64,000 nucleotides of DNA, from positions 4,075,501 through 4,139,500 of the forward strand of contig NZ_CP108393.1 in the NCBI RefSeq assembly GCF_035961655.1, read 5' to 3'. Position 1 is the stretch's first letter, and each line of letters opens with the position of its first letter. The notes under the pieces are model-generated. The model was not told the DNA's origin, did no database searches, and was given only the letters and a program-made list of their open reading frames with translations. The translations under genes and the position numbers were made by a program. Below are positions 25,132-33,183 of this stretch, in pieces. The stretch comes from Streptomyces sp. NBC_01317. GTDB taxonomy: Bacteria > Actinomycetota > Actinomycetes > Streptomycetales > Streptomycetaceae.

Positions 25132-25836
25132 ATGGCTCTGACCATGGAAACGCTGAAGATCGTCACCGTATCGGCGGGACTGAGCAAGCCGTCCTCGACG
25201 CGCCTGCTCGCGGACCGGCTGGCGGAGTCGGTGACGTGGGAACTGACCGCCCTGGACGTCAAGGCGGAGGTCACGGTCGTCGAACTGCGCGACCTGGCCG
25301 TCGACATCGCGCACCACCTGGTCACCGGCTTCCCCTCGCCCGCGCTGCGGGCGGCGCTGGAGTCCGTGACCGGGGCGGACGCCCTGATCACGGTGTCGCC
25401 GGTGTTCGCGGGGTCGTACAGCGGGCTCTTCAAGTCCTTCTTCGACCTGGTCGAGCCGGACGCGCTGCGCGGGACGCCGGTCCTGCTGGCGGCGACGGGC
25501 GGGACGGCCCGGCACTCGCTGGTCGTGGAACACGCGATGCGGCCGCTGTTCTCGTACCTGCGGGCACTGACGCTCCCGACGGCGGTCTTCGCGGCGACGG
25601 ACGACTGGGGCGCGGGCGCGGACACGTACGGCGGCGGGCTGCCGGCGCGCGTCGAGCGGGCGGGGGCGGAGCTGGCGCGGCTGGTGGCGGGGTCCGGCGC
25701 GGGTTCCGGCTCGGGGTCCGGCGGGACGGGGCGGAATGCCCCGGGCGCCGAGGACGCTGATGATGCGGACGAGGTGGTGCCGTTCGAGCAACTCCTCGCG
25801 AACCAGACGAGCACGACCAGAACGACCAACCGGTAG
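25132..25836 (+). CDS. CE1759-family NADPH-dependent FMN reductase
   Basis: A 234-residue flavodoxin-fold reductase. TLKIVTVSAGLSKPSSTRLL has the phosphate-binding S-x-G-x2-x-P-S-S-T loop. DALITVSPVFAGSYSGLFKS is the flavin-binding P-x-Y/F-x-G-S-Y-S-G element, and LLAATGGTARHSLVVEHAMR is a family block. The C-terminal 50 residues are low-complexity (Gly/Ser). It starts 2 bp after the monooxygenase stop with GGGAGG before it, and is translationally linked with its partner oxygenase. Confidence 0.88.
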   Translation: MALTMETLKIVTVSAGLSKPSSTRLLADRLAESVTWELTALDVKAEVTVVELRDLAVDIAHHLVTGFPSPALRAALESVTGADALITVSPVFAGSYSGLFKSFFDLVEPDALRGTPVLLAATGGTARHSLVVEHAMRPLFSYLRALTLPTAVFAATDDWGAGADTYGGGLPARVERAGAELARLVAGSGAGSGSGSGGTGRNAPGAEDADDADEVVPFEQLLANQTSTTRTTNR

Positions 25837-25845
25837 GAGCACGAC

Positions 25846-26310
25846 ATGAGCACCAGCCCCACCTCCACCCCCACCAGCGGGATCGTGGTCGGCGTCGACG
25901 GCTCGGAGCCGTCCTTGAAGGCCCTGCACTGGGCGGTACGGCAGGCGAAGCTGACCGGCGAGCAGGTGACGGCGGTGATCGGGTGGGAGTACCCGGCGAC
26001 CGGCTGGGCGGCGATGATGCCGGGCACTCCGGCGGAGTTCGACCCCGAGTCGCTGGCGCGCCAGATCCTCGACGAGACGCTGGACAAGAACCTGGACGAC
26101 ACGGTCGCGTCGACGATCGAACGCCGCGTGGTGAACGGCCCCGCGGCCCAGGTCCTGATAGACGCCTCCAAGGAGGCGACGCTCCTGGTGGTGGGCGAGC
26201 GCGGCTACAGCGGCTTCACGGCCACGCTGCTGGGCTCGGTGAGCCTCCACGTCACCCAGCACGCGAAGTCCCCGGTGGTGGTGGTCCGGGGAGACCACAC
26301 CGGGAGCTGA
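25846..26310 (+). CDS. Universal stress protein (UspA family)
   Basis: A 154-residue single-domain USP: SGIVVGVDGSEPSLKALHWA at the start and the ATP-binding signature VGERGYSGFTATLLGSVS (G-x2-G-x9-G-S) near residue 120, then SPVVVVRG. It sits 9 bp after the FMN reductase stop, so it is probably third in that operon, which suggests a redox or dormancy stress context. Confidence 0.88.
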   Translation: MSTSPTSTPTSGIVVGVDGSEPSLKALHWAVRQAKLTGEQVTAVIGWEYPATGWAAMMPGTPAEFDPESLARQILDETLDKNLDDTVASTIERRVVNGPAAQVLIDASKEATLLVVGERGYSGFTATLLGSVSLHVTQHAKSPVVVVRGDHTGS

Positions 26311-26333
26311 CCCCTGCCGGGGGGTCCTGGTCG

Positions 26334-26426
26334 CCCTCAATCGCCGGGCGGGCTTGATGGGTGGGCCCCGGCCCTGGGTATGTGCGGGCCGGGGTGGGGT
26401 GTCCTCAATCGCCGGACGGGCTTGAT
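26334..26426. repeat. Two copies of the dispersed REP-like repeat
   Basis: CCTCAATCGCCGGGCGGGCT at 26336 and GTCCTCAATCGCCGGACGGG at 26401 are copies of a hairpin-forming element also found near 35.8 and 52.4 kb. TCAA and TTGA close an outer stem, and GCC/GGC an inner one. It lies between convergent genes and may help end both transcripts. Confidence 0.7.
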
Positions 26427-26492
26427 TCGCCGGCGCTGCGGCCGCCCGTGACCGGATCTTGGCCGGGCGGTCATGAGGGCGCCCGGCCCGGC

Positions 26493-27344
26493 TCACTTGC
26501 GGTTGTACAGCCGCATCGTCACCGCCCCGAACACCACCAGCAGCCCCGCCGACCACCCCAGCGACCAGCCGATGTGCGCCGCGGGCCAGTTGCCCTCCAT
26601 CAGTTCTCGTACCGCCGTCGCCACATGGCTCACCGGGCTGTTGTTCACGAAGGCCTGGAGCCAGCCCGGCATGGTCTTCGGGTCCACGAAGACGTTGCTC
26701 AGGAACGTCAGCGGGAAGATCACCATCATGCTCACACCCATGACGGACTTCTCGCTGCGCAGGAGCAGGCCGAACATCGTCCACAGCCACGAGAACGAGA
26801 ACGCGAAGACCAGCAGCACCGCCAGGCCCGCGAGGATGCCCAGGGGGCCGCCGTGGGGGCGGTAGCCGATGGCCGTGCCGACCGCGAGCATCACCAGCGA
26901 CGCGATCACATAGCGGACCAGGTCGCCCAGCAGATAGCCGACCATGGGTGCGGGGCGCCAGATCGGGAGCGTACGGAAGCGGTCGAAGACGCCCTTCTCG
27001 ATGTCCGTGTTGACCGCGACGCCCGTGTACATCGTGATCATCACGACGCTCATCACCAGGATGCCCGGCAGCAGGAACTGGATGTACGCCGAGACCGAGC
27101 CGGCCAACGCGCCCCCGAAGAGGTACGCGTACATCAGCACCATCATGATCGGGAAGGCCGTCACGTCGAAGAGCTGTTCCGGTACGTGCTTGATCTTGAG
27201 CATCGCGCGCCAGCCGAAGGTCAGCGACGCGGAGAGCGCGCTGGGGCGGAGCGGGCGCTCCTTGTTCACCAGGAGGGCTGCCAGATCCTCCTGCCTGGGG
27301 GTGGTCAGTTCGATGTCGTTCGTGGCCGCCGCGCTGGTGGTCAT
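26493..27344 (-). CDS. ABC-2 type transporter permease (DrrB-like)
   Basis: A 283-residue membrane protein with six helices, for example [20 protein letters not shown] and LVLLPGI-like [20 protein letters not shown], the ABC-2 signature region, and a C-terminal helix before RLYNRK. The start ATG 27344 overlaps the ATPase stop (ATGA). With the upstream ATPase it forms a two-component exporter like daunorubicin DrrAB; the exported compound is unknown. Confidence 0.88.
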   Translation of the reverse strand: MTTSAAATNDIELTTPRQEDLAALLVNKERPLRPSALSASLTFGWRAMLKIKHVPEQLFDVTAFPIMMVLMYAYLFGGALAGSVSAYIQFLLPGILVMSVVMITMYTGVAVNTDIEKGVFDRFRTLPIWRPAPMVGYLLGDLVRYVIASLVMLAVGTAIGYRPHGGPLGILAGLAVLLVFAFSFSWLWTMFGLLLRSEKSVMGVSMMVIFPLTFLSNVFVDPKTMPGWLQAFVNNSPVSHVATAVRELMEGNWPAAHIGWSLGWSAGLLVVFGAVTMRLYNRK

Positions 27345-28336
27345 GCCGCCGCCCCCTCCTTCGTCACGTCGAGCGGCTTGTCCGTCAGGGCCAGGAACAC
27401 CTCGTCCAGCGTCGGCTGCCCCAGCGAGAAGTTGTCCACCGTGATCCCCGCCCGCGCCAGCTCCGCCAGCGCCCGCGCGGCCCGTTCCGCCGCGCCCTGT
27501 TCGCTGCCGTGCGCCGTGACCGTCGCGGTCAGGGCGACCGGGTCCGCGTCGAGCTGGACCACCGCGTCGAGCGCCCGCGTCAGCAGCAGCTCCGCCTCCG
27601 GCCGCCGCTCCGCGTCCCGCAGGCGCAGATGGACCGAGCCCGCCCCGACCGACGCCTTCAGCTCGCCCTTCGTGCCCTCCGCGATCACCTTCCCGTGGTC
27701 GATCACGGCGATACGGGACGCCAACTGGTCCGCCTCGTCCAGATACTGGGTCGTCAGCATGACCGTCGTGCCCTGCGCGACCACGGCCCGCACGATGTCC
27801 CACACCTGGTTACGGCTGCGCGGGTCGAGCCCGGTCGTCGGCTCGTCCAGGAACAGCAGGTCGGGCGTGTTGAGGATGGACGCGGCGATGTCGATACGGC
27901 GCCGCATGCCGCCCGAGTAGTTCTTGACCTGCCTGGCCGCCGCCTCCGTCAGCCCGAAGGCCTCCAGCAGTTGGCCCGCGCGCGCCCGCGCGGCGGCCTT
28001 CGCGTGGCCGAGGAGCCGCGCCAGCAGCACCAGGTTCTCGGTGCCGGTCAGGTCCTCGTCGACCGACGCGTACTGCCCGGTGAGGCTGACCCGCGCGCGG
28101 ACCGCGTCCGCGTCCCGCACCACGTCCTTGCCGAACACCCGCGCCTCGCCGCCGTCCGGGCGCAGCAGCGTGGCGAGCATCTTCACGGCGGTCGTCTTGC
28201 CCGCGCCGTTCGGTCCGAGGACCCCGTAGACCGTGCCCGCCGGCACGGCGAGATCGATGCCGTCCACGGCCCGGTGCCCGCCGAAGACTTTCACCAGCCC
28301 CCGGGTCTCGATCGCGAGATCTGTTGTTGTCATCAC
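27341..28336 (-). CDS. ABC transporter ATP-binding protein (DrrA family)
   Basis: A 331-residue ATPase. Walker A is GPNGAGKTT near residue 42, the signature is NYSGGMRRR, Walker B is [12 protein letters not shown], and the H-loop region is [11 protein letters not shown]. The C-terminal 100 residues form the DrrA-type accessory domain and end with [13 protein letters not shown]. It is translationally coupled to the permease. Exporters of this type often give self-resistance to amphiphilic drugs, but no biosynthetic cluster is adjacent. Confidence 0.92.
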   Translation of the reverse strand: MMTTTDLAIETRGLVKVFGGHRAVDGIDLAVPAGTVYGVLGPNGAGKTTAVKMLATLLRPDGGEARVFGKDVVRDADAVRARVSLTGQYASVDEDLTGTENLVLLARLLGHAKAAARARAGQLLEAFGLTEAAARQVKNYSGGMRRRIDIAASILNTPDLLFLDEPTTGLDPRSRNQVWDIVRAVVAQGTTVMLTTQYLDEADQLASRIAVIDHGKVIAEGTKGELKASVGAGSVHLRLRDAERRPEAELLLTRALDAVVQLDADPVALTATVTAHGSEQGAAERAARALAELARAGITVDNFSLGQPTLDEVFLALTDKPLDVTKEGAAA

Positions 28337-28404
28337 CAGTCCTTACCAGTCCTTGTCGTGATCTGTGTTGTCCTGCGGAGGAAAACCCAAGCACGGGTAA
28401 AGAC

Positions 28405-28441
28405 CTCGCGGCCCGCCAGAACTCATCTGGCGGGCCGCGAG
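28405..28441. terminator. Long perfect hairpin
   Basis: A 16-bp perfect stem (CTCGCGGCCCGCCAGA and complement) with a 5-base loop, followed by AATTTT on the plus strand. It lies 24 bp beyond the stop of the 28465 membrane gene (minus strand) and before the ABC operon start, so it most likely ends the former's transcript and insulates the latter. Confidence 0.75.
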
Positions 28442-28464
28442 AATTTTCAGGAGGTACGGGGCCC

Positions 28465-28842
28465 TCAGGGCTCCCGCATGTAGAACAGGTAGAACATGAC
28501 CAGCGTCGTACTGACCCCGAACGTCAGGCCGATCCCCGAGGACAGCAGCACGCTGTGCTGGGTCAGGCTGTACAGGAAGCCGATCGCACAGCCGACCAGT
28601 ACGCCCCAGGCGCCGGCGCGCAGTTCGCGGATCAGCACGTGCTGGACCCGTACCAGACCGTAGATCAACCCGGTGAGAACCAGCCCGGACGCCAGCGCCA
28701 GGGCCAGCTGACCGAAGTTGGCGGCTCCGCCGCTGCGCGCGATGAACTGCGCGTAGATGCCGTACGCCGTGCCGAAGAGCAGCGGCGCTCCCCAGCCCCG
28801 GAGCGAGATGTGCGGCCGGGTGCGGATTGCTGCGTGTGCCAT
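28465..28842 (-). CDS. Small integral membrane protein, four helices
   Basis: A 125-residue protein from ATG 28842 with GGAAGGAG upstream. Four hydrophobic segments are visible (APLLFGTAYGIYAQFI, LALALASGLVLTGLIYG, GAWGVLVGCAIGFLYSL, IGLTFGVSTTLVMFYLFYM). No family recognised. Codirectional with DoxX; 68 bp separate them, so cotranscription from the MarR-controlled promoter is possible. Confidence 0.75.
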   Translation of the reverse strand: MAHAAIRTRPHISLRGWGAPLLFGTAYGIYAQFIARSGGAANFGQLALALASGLVLTGLIYGLVRVQHVLIRELRAGAWGVLVGCAIGFLYSLTQHSVLLSSGIGLTFGVSTTLVMFYLFYMREP

Positions 28843-28910
28843 GGCAGGAGGCTCCTTCCCCTCGCGCCCCCCACCACTCCAGGGCACACCAGCCACCCGC
28901 GACCGGCAAC

Positions 28911-29285
28911 TCAGAAGGAGTACGGGCCGAACCTGCCCCACGCCACCAGCGCCGCCACGATCAGCAGGACGACGTTGAAGGCGACGTGCTTGGTCTCCGC
29001 GCGCCTGCCGTGCACGACGGCCGCCACCGCCATGACCACCGCCAGGCCGGTCGCGGCCAGCGGCACCAGGACGGTCGCGATGTCCAGGACGGCCGGGAGT
29101 ATGAGCCCGATCGCGCCGAGCACCTCCACCACCCCGATGAACTTGAGCGCGGCGGGCGAGAAGTCCTCGGCCCAGGCACCGCTGCTCTCGACGATCTTCG
29201 GTTTGGGCTGGAGCGCCTTGCCCGCGCCGGAGGCGAGGAAGAGGAGGGCGAGGAGCGAGGCGGCGATCCACAGGGTGATGTTCAT
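28911..29285 (-). CDS. DoxX-family membrane protein
   Basis: A 124-residue protein with four helices. MNITLWIAASLLALLFLASG and AGKALQPKPKIV open the DoxX pattern, and KFIGVVEVLGAIGLILPAVL is its second helix with the conserved E. The start is ATG 29285; the region before it is promoter with palindromic sites. It is divergent from a MarR regulator, as is common for DoxX proteins linked to thiol or oxidative stress (family knowledge). Confidence 0.85.
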   Translation of the reverse strand: MNITLWIAASLLALLFLASGAGKALQPKPKIVESSGAWAEDFSPAALKFIGVVEVLGAIGLILPAVLDIATVLVPLAATGLAVVMAVAAVVHGRRAETKHVAFNVVLLIVAALVAWGRFGPYSF

Positions 29286-29337
29286 CAGGGACTTTCGAGA
29301 GGAGGGGAGGGGAGGGGAGAGGCGTGGCGTGGCGAGG

Positions 29338-29365
29338 CGCTTGACTTGAAGCTTCAAGTCAAGCG
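29338..29365. promoter_or_regulatory. 28-bp perfect palindrome, MarR operator 1
   Basis: A fully symmetric site with half CGCTTGACTTGAAG lies between the divergent DoxX and MarR genes. Its core ACTTGAAGCNTCAAGT is shared with the second site at 29385-29410, strong evidence for a dimeric regulator, most simply the adjacent MarR protein. Confidence 0.8.
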
Positions 29366-29384
29366 TCATGCGTGACCGTAGAAC

Positions 29385-29410
29385 GGATCACTTGAAGCGT
29401 CAAGTGATCC
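29385..29410. promoter_or_regulatory. Second palindrome, MarR operator 2
   Basis: 11-bp arms GGATCACTTGA and TCAAGTGATCC around AGCG, ending 15 bp before the MarR start. The centres of the two sites are about 46 bp apart, so one probably governs each divergent promoter. Confidence 0.8.
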
Positions 29411-29425
29411 GGTACGCTCGATCCC

Positions 29426-29998
29426 ATGGATGACGCGAGCCAGGGGGAACGTGAGGCGGGCCGGGACGGCGAAGAAAGCGGGGCGCGCTGGCTGGACGAC
29501 CGCCAGCTCTCCGCCTGGAAGGCCTACAGCGCCATGCTGCTCAAGCTGCCCGCCGCGCTCGACAGCCAGCTGACGCGGGACGCGGGCCTGAACCAGTTCG
29601 AGTACCTGGTGCTCGCGGGCCTCTCCGAGTCCGAGAACAGGACCCTGCGGATGTCCACCCTCGCCGTCCTCTCCAACGGCTCGCTCTCCCGGCTCTCCCA
29701 CGTGGTCAAGCGCCTGGAGAAGCGCGGCTACCTGCGCCGGGAGCCCTGCGCCGCCGACGGGCGCTACACCAACGCCGTCCTGACGGACGAGGGCTGGGAC
29801 AAGGTCGTCGCCACCGCTCCCGGACATGTCGAGGCCGTACGGTCCCTGGTGGTCGACGCCCTGGAGCCGGAGCAGCTGGACCAGTTGCGCGACATCAGCC
29901 ACCGCGTGCTGCGGGCCCTGGACCCGGACCTCGGCTGTCCGTCGACCGAAACCCTCGAAGACGCGCCCCTGGACCCCGGCTCCGCCGCCCCTCACTGA
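29426..29998 (+). CDS. MarR-family transcriptional regulator
   Basis: A 190-residue regulator with the winged HTH in the middle: GLNQFEYLVLAGLSESENRT, NGSLSRLSHVVKRLEKRGYL and REPCAADGRYTNAVLTDEGW (the D-x-R wing). A single Cys in REPCAADGR sits in the wing. Flanking helices form the dimer interface. It probably represses DoxX and itself through the two palindromes. Confidence 0.92.
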   Translation: MDDASQGEREAGRDGEESGARWLDDRQLSAWKAYSAMLLKLPAALDSQLTRDAGLNQFEYLVLAGLSESENRTLRMSTLAVLSNGSLSRLSHVVKRLEKRGYLRREPCAADGRYTNAVLTDEGWDKVVATAPGHVEAVRSLVVDALEPEQLDQLRDISHRVLRALDPDLGCPSTETLEDAPLDPGSAAPH

Positions 29999-30049
29999 GT
30001 CGGCGGCGCACCGCTCGCGCCGCCCCGCCCCGCCGCGTTCCCTTGAGAC

Positions 30050-31042
30050 GTGCGGACCCTCTCCTCCCATACCCGCCCCGACCTCCCCACCCGCCCCTCC
30101 TCCCCCCTCTCCACCGCCCTCGCCGCCACCTCCGCCGCCGCCCTGATCGTCCTGCTGACGGTGCTCGTCCCGGTGAGTTCGCTCGCCGCCTGGTCCGAGC
30201 TGGAGATCGGGGACAGCGACCGGTTCGTCGCCACCATGGAGCCGCTCGCCTCCGACCCCGCCGTGCAGGACGCCGTGGCCGACCGCATCACCCAGCAGGC
30301 GATGCGCCAGATCGACGTGGGTCCGCTGGAGGGTCAGGTACGGGACCTGCTCCACGACGCCGTACGGTCCTTCACCACCACCGCCTCCTTCCGCGCCGCG
30401 TGGCGGACCGCGAGCCTGGCCGCGCAGTCCGCCGCGAACCAGGTCCTCACCGAGGACACCGACAAGGCGGTGACCCTCGACCTGGCGCCCGTCACGGAAC
30501 AGGTGAAGCGCCAACTGCGGGACGACGGGGTGCCGTTCGCCGACCGGATTCCCGTACGGCACACGGAGATCACGGTCCTCAAGGCCGACGGGCTCGGCGG
30601 CCGGCGCGACGTGGTGCAGGGGCTGCGGACGGCAGGTGTCTGGCCGGCCGTCGGGACGCTGGTCGTCGCGGTCCTCGCGGTGGCGGGGGCCGCGTTCCAC
30701 CGCCGGGAGGGGCGGAGGCGGCGGGCCCGGCGGGCGCTGGTGGTGGCCGGCACCGGGTTCGCGGCCGGCGGGCTGCTGCTGTTCCTCGCCGTGGGGGCGG
30801 TACGGGGCTACACGCTGGACGGCCTGCCGAACGACGGCGACCGGGCGGCTGCGGCCGCCGTGTACGACGCGCTGACCTCCTCGCTCCGTACGACGTCCTG
30901 GGTCGTGCTCGCCTCGGGGCTCGCAGTGGCGGTCGTCTGCTGGTTCCTGGGGACGGGGCGGGCCGGCCGTCTGTGGCCGCGGCGGTTGAACCGCCTACGC
31001 GGGCGCCGCTCCACACACCGCTCCACCGGGCGCTTTACTTAA
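30050..31042 (+). CDS. Integral membrane protein with extracytoplasmic domain
   Basis: A 330-residue protein from GTG 30050. One helix at residues 25-47 (AATSAAALIVLLTVLVPVSS) leads into an external helical domain (WSELEIGDSDRFVATMEPLA and DPAVQDAVADRITQQAM), followed by three helices from about residue 198 on. This architecture is common in Streptomyces membrane proteins of unknown role. It follows the MarR gene by 51 bp but has its own reading and no shared operator evidence. Confidence 0.75.
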   Translation: MRTLSSHTRPDLPTRPSSPLSTALAATSAAALIVLLTVLVPVSSLAAWSELEIGDSDRFVATMEPLASDPAVQDAVADRITQQAMRQIDVGPLEGQVRDLLHDAVRSFTTTASFRAAWRTASLAAQSAANQVLTEDTDKAVTLDLAPVTEQVKRQLRDDGVPFADRIPVRHTEITVLKADGLGGRRDVVQGLRTAGVWPAVGTLVVAVLAVAGAAFHRREGRRRRARRALVVAGTGFAAGGLLLFLAVGAVRGYTLDGLPNDGDRAAAAAVYDALTSSLRTTSWVVLASGLAVAVVCWFLGTGRAGRLWPRRLNRLRGRRSTHRSTGRFT

Positions 31043-31104
31043 TCTTTATGCCGATTCATTCGTCCCAAATTTCCCTTTTGGGCCATTTGGCGCATGGTGG
31101 GGAT

Positions 31105-31611
31105 ATGAGCCAGAACACAGCACACAGGCCCCCCCACACGGGCATGGGCAACGGATCGAGCGCGAGCAACGGAACTGGCATGGGTACCGGGACCGGAGCA
31201 GGCACCGGTATGCACGCGGGAAGGACTGCGAGCCGCTGGGTGGGCGGAAGCTTCATGGCGGGGATCCTGATGCTCGTCGCGGGTGCCACGGAGATCCTCC
31301 AGGGCGCCGTGGCGGTCAGGTCGGACAACGTGCTGAACCGTGTGACCGGCTACGCCTACGCGTTCAACCTGGACGCGTGGGGCTGGATCCACATCGGGCT
31401 CGGCATCCTGGTCGCGGTGGTCGGCCTCGGCATACTCGCCGGGTCCAGGCTCGCCCGCTGGGTGGGGCTCGGACTGGCGATGGTGAACCTGGTCGCCCAG
31501 TTCATGTTCCTCTTCTACCAGCCGGTCTGGGCCGTAGTGGGCATGGCACTGTCGGCGTTCATCATCTGGGCGCTGACCACGGACCGGGTGACGTCACCTC
31601 AGATGCGGTGA
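31105..31611 (+). CDS. DUF7144-like four-helix membrane protein
   Basis: A 168-residue protein. A Gly/Thr/Met-rich, disordered N-terminal 45 residues (GMGTGTGAGTGMHAGR) precede four helices: SFMAGILMLVAGATEILQGA, WGWIHIGLGILVAVVGLGIL, WVGLGLAMVNLVAQFMFLFY and AVVGMALSAFIIWAL. The pattern with W-I-H-x-x-x-G is typical of this membrane family. An unusually AT-rich stretch at 31030-31080 just upstream probably holds the promoter. Confidence 0.78.
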   Translation: MSQNTAHRPPHTGMGNGSSASNGTGMGTGTGAGTGMHAGRTASRWVGGSFMAGILMLVAGATEILQGAVAVRSDNVLNRVTGYAYAFNLDAWGWIHIGLGILVAVVGLGILAGSRLARWVGLGLAMVNLVAQFMFLFYQPVWAVVGMALSAFIIWALTTDRVTSPQMR

Positions 31612-31771
31612 CACCTCGGAGCCGTACCGCCTGATGTGTCGTCGACCGACCGTCCATCACTACGGGCATACCTGGGGACAGCAGCCTCTTGGCTACTGTC
31701 CCTGTATGCGTGCCCGGTCCGGCACGGCGTGCCCCACCGGGCGAGAGCCCACCGAGCGAGAGGCCGGCCCC

Positions 31772-32824
31772 TTGGACAGCACGGGCAGCGACACCGTCGT
31801 CCCGCACCAGCTCGGCCACCCCTCCGCCGCGCCGCCCACCGCGCGCCCGGCCCACCAGCGCCTCCTGATCTGGGCCACCGCGCTCTTCCTCGCCGCCGCC
31901 ACCCTGCTCGTCGCCTGCCGCGCCGCCGGCGTCGACGCCGTCACCCCCGTACCGCAGCTCCTCGCCTTCCTCCCCTGGCTCCTCGTCCCGGCCGGGGCCG
32001 CCCTGCTGCTCACCGCCCTGCTGCGCTGGCGCGCCGGGGTGGTCTGGGCGCTGGTGCTGCTGGGCGGTACGGGGTGGTTCGTCCGGCCGTACGACGCCGG
32101 CGCCACCGGGCCGCGCGGTCCGGCGCTCGCGCGGGTGGAAGTGCTCACCTCCAACGTCGAGTTCGGGCAGGCGACACTCGGGCTGATCGCCGCGATCCGC
32201 CGGGAGAAGCCGGACCTGGTCTTCGTCCAGGAGTGCGAGTTCATCTGCGCGCGGCTGCTGGACACGGAGATCCCGCGCTCGGCGTACCCGTACCGCCATG
32301 TCGTGGAGGCCGGCGGCGCCGAGGGGTCCGCGATCTTCTCCGTCTTCCCGCTCACGCACACGGCCGGCATCGACGGCACGCTCGCCATGCCCGGCTCCGA
32401 CGCGCGCATCGGCGGCCGTACGGTCGGGCTCCAGCTCGCCCACCCGCTGCCGCCCGTGCCCGGCGGGGTCGACGACTGGCGGGAGGAGCTGGGCCGGGTC
32501 CGTACGTACGCCGCCGCGCACCGGCAGGGGCCCGTCATCCTGGCGGGCGACTTCAACGCCACCCGCGACCACGCCGCGTTCCGGGACGTCCTCGACGCGG
32601 GCGGGCTGCTCGACAGCGCCGCGCTGGGGGGCGCGGGGCGTACCCCGTCCTGGCCGTCGGACGCGCCGCGACCGCTGGGCGCGCAGATCGACCATGTGCT
32701 GGTCAGCGATGACTTCTCCGTACGGGACGCACGCTTCCTGGACCTCGCGGACACCGACCACCGGTCGCTGCTGGTGAGCCTGGAGCTGCACGGGAAACAG
32801 GACGGGAAACAGCACGCGAAATGA
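31772..32824 (+). CDS. Membrane-anchored endonuclease/exonuclease/phosphatase family protein
   Basis: A 350-residue protein. Three N-terminal helices (LLIWATALFLAAATLLVACR, LLAFLPWLLVPAGAALLLTA, AGVVWALVLLGGTGWFV) precede an EEP domain: VEVLTSNVEFGQ, LVFVQECEF (metal Glu), ILAGDFNATRDH, GAQIDHVLVSDDF and DTDHRSLLVSL (catalytic Asp/His). TTG 31772 is chosen because GAGAGG lies 8 bases before it; ATG 31706 lacks a ribosome site. The catalytic domain is probably extracytoplasmic and may hydrolyse nucleic acid or phospholipid. Confidence 0.8.
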   Translation: MDSTGSDTVVPHQLGHPSAAPPTARPAHQRLLIWATALFLAAATLLVACRAAGVDAVTPVPQLLAFLPWLLVPAGAALLLTALLRWRAGVVWALVLLGGTGWFVRPYDAGATGPRGPALARVEVLTSNVEFGQATLGLIAAIRREKPDLVFVQECEFICARLLDTEIPRSAYPYRHVVEAGGAEGSAIFSVFPLTHTAGIDGTLAMPGSDARIGGRTVGLQLAHPLPPVPGGVDDWREELGRVRTYAAAHRQGPVILAGDFNATRDHAAFRDVLDAGGLLDSAALGGAGRTPSWPSDAPRPLGAQIDHVLVSDDFSVRDARFLDLADTDHRSLLVSLELHGKQDGKQHAK

Positions 32825-32871
32825 AGAGCACCGAGGTGCGCTTGTGGTCAGGGATTGCGAGGATCGACATC

Positions 32872-33132
32872 ATGAGCACCCCGCAGAGCAGCGACAACCA
32901 GATCTTCCAGAACATCAACGACCTGGTCGCGGAGGAGCGCGCGCTGCGCGACCGCTCGACCGACCACCTCGGCCTCGGCGCCGAGGACCGCGAGCGGCTC
33001 CGCGCGGTCGAGGTCCAGCTCGACCAGTGCTGGGACCTGCTGCGCCAGCGCCGCGCCAAGTCGCAGTACGGCGAGAACCCGGACGACGCGGCGGTGCGCC
33101 CGGCGAGCGAGGTGGAGGGGTACCAGGGGTAG
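32872..33132 (+). CDS. DUF2630 family protein
   Basis: An 86-residue helical protein: QIFQNINDLVAEERALRDRS, DRERLRAVEVQLDQCWDLLR and QRRAKSQYGENPDDAAVRPA match the DUF2630 pattern throughout. ATG 32872 is the family start; the in-frame ATG at 32821 adds non-conserved residues. Cytosolic, function unknown. Confidence 0.85.
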   Translation: MSTPQSSDNQIFQNINDLVAEERALRDRSTDHLGLGAEDRERLRAVEVQLDQCWDLLRQRRAKSQYGENPDDAAVRPASEVEGYQG

Positions 33133-33183
33133 GGGGTGCCGGGAGTGTCCTGCTCGGGACGGCGATAGGCGAAGCTGACCGCC

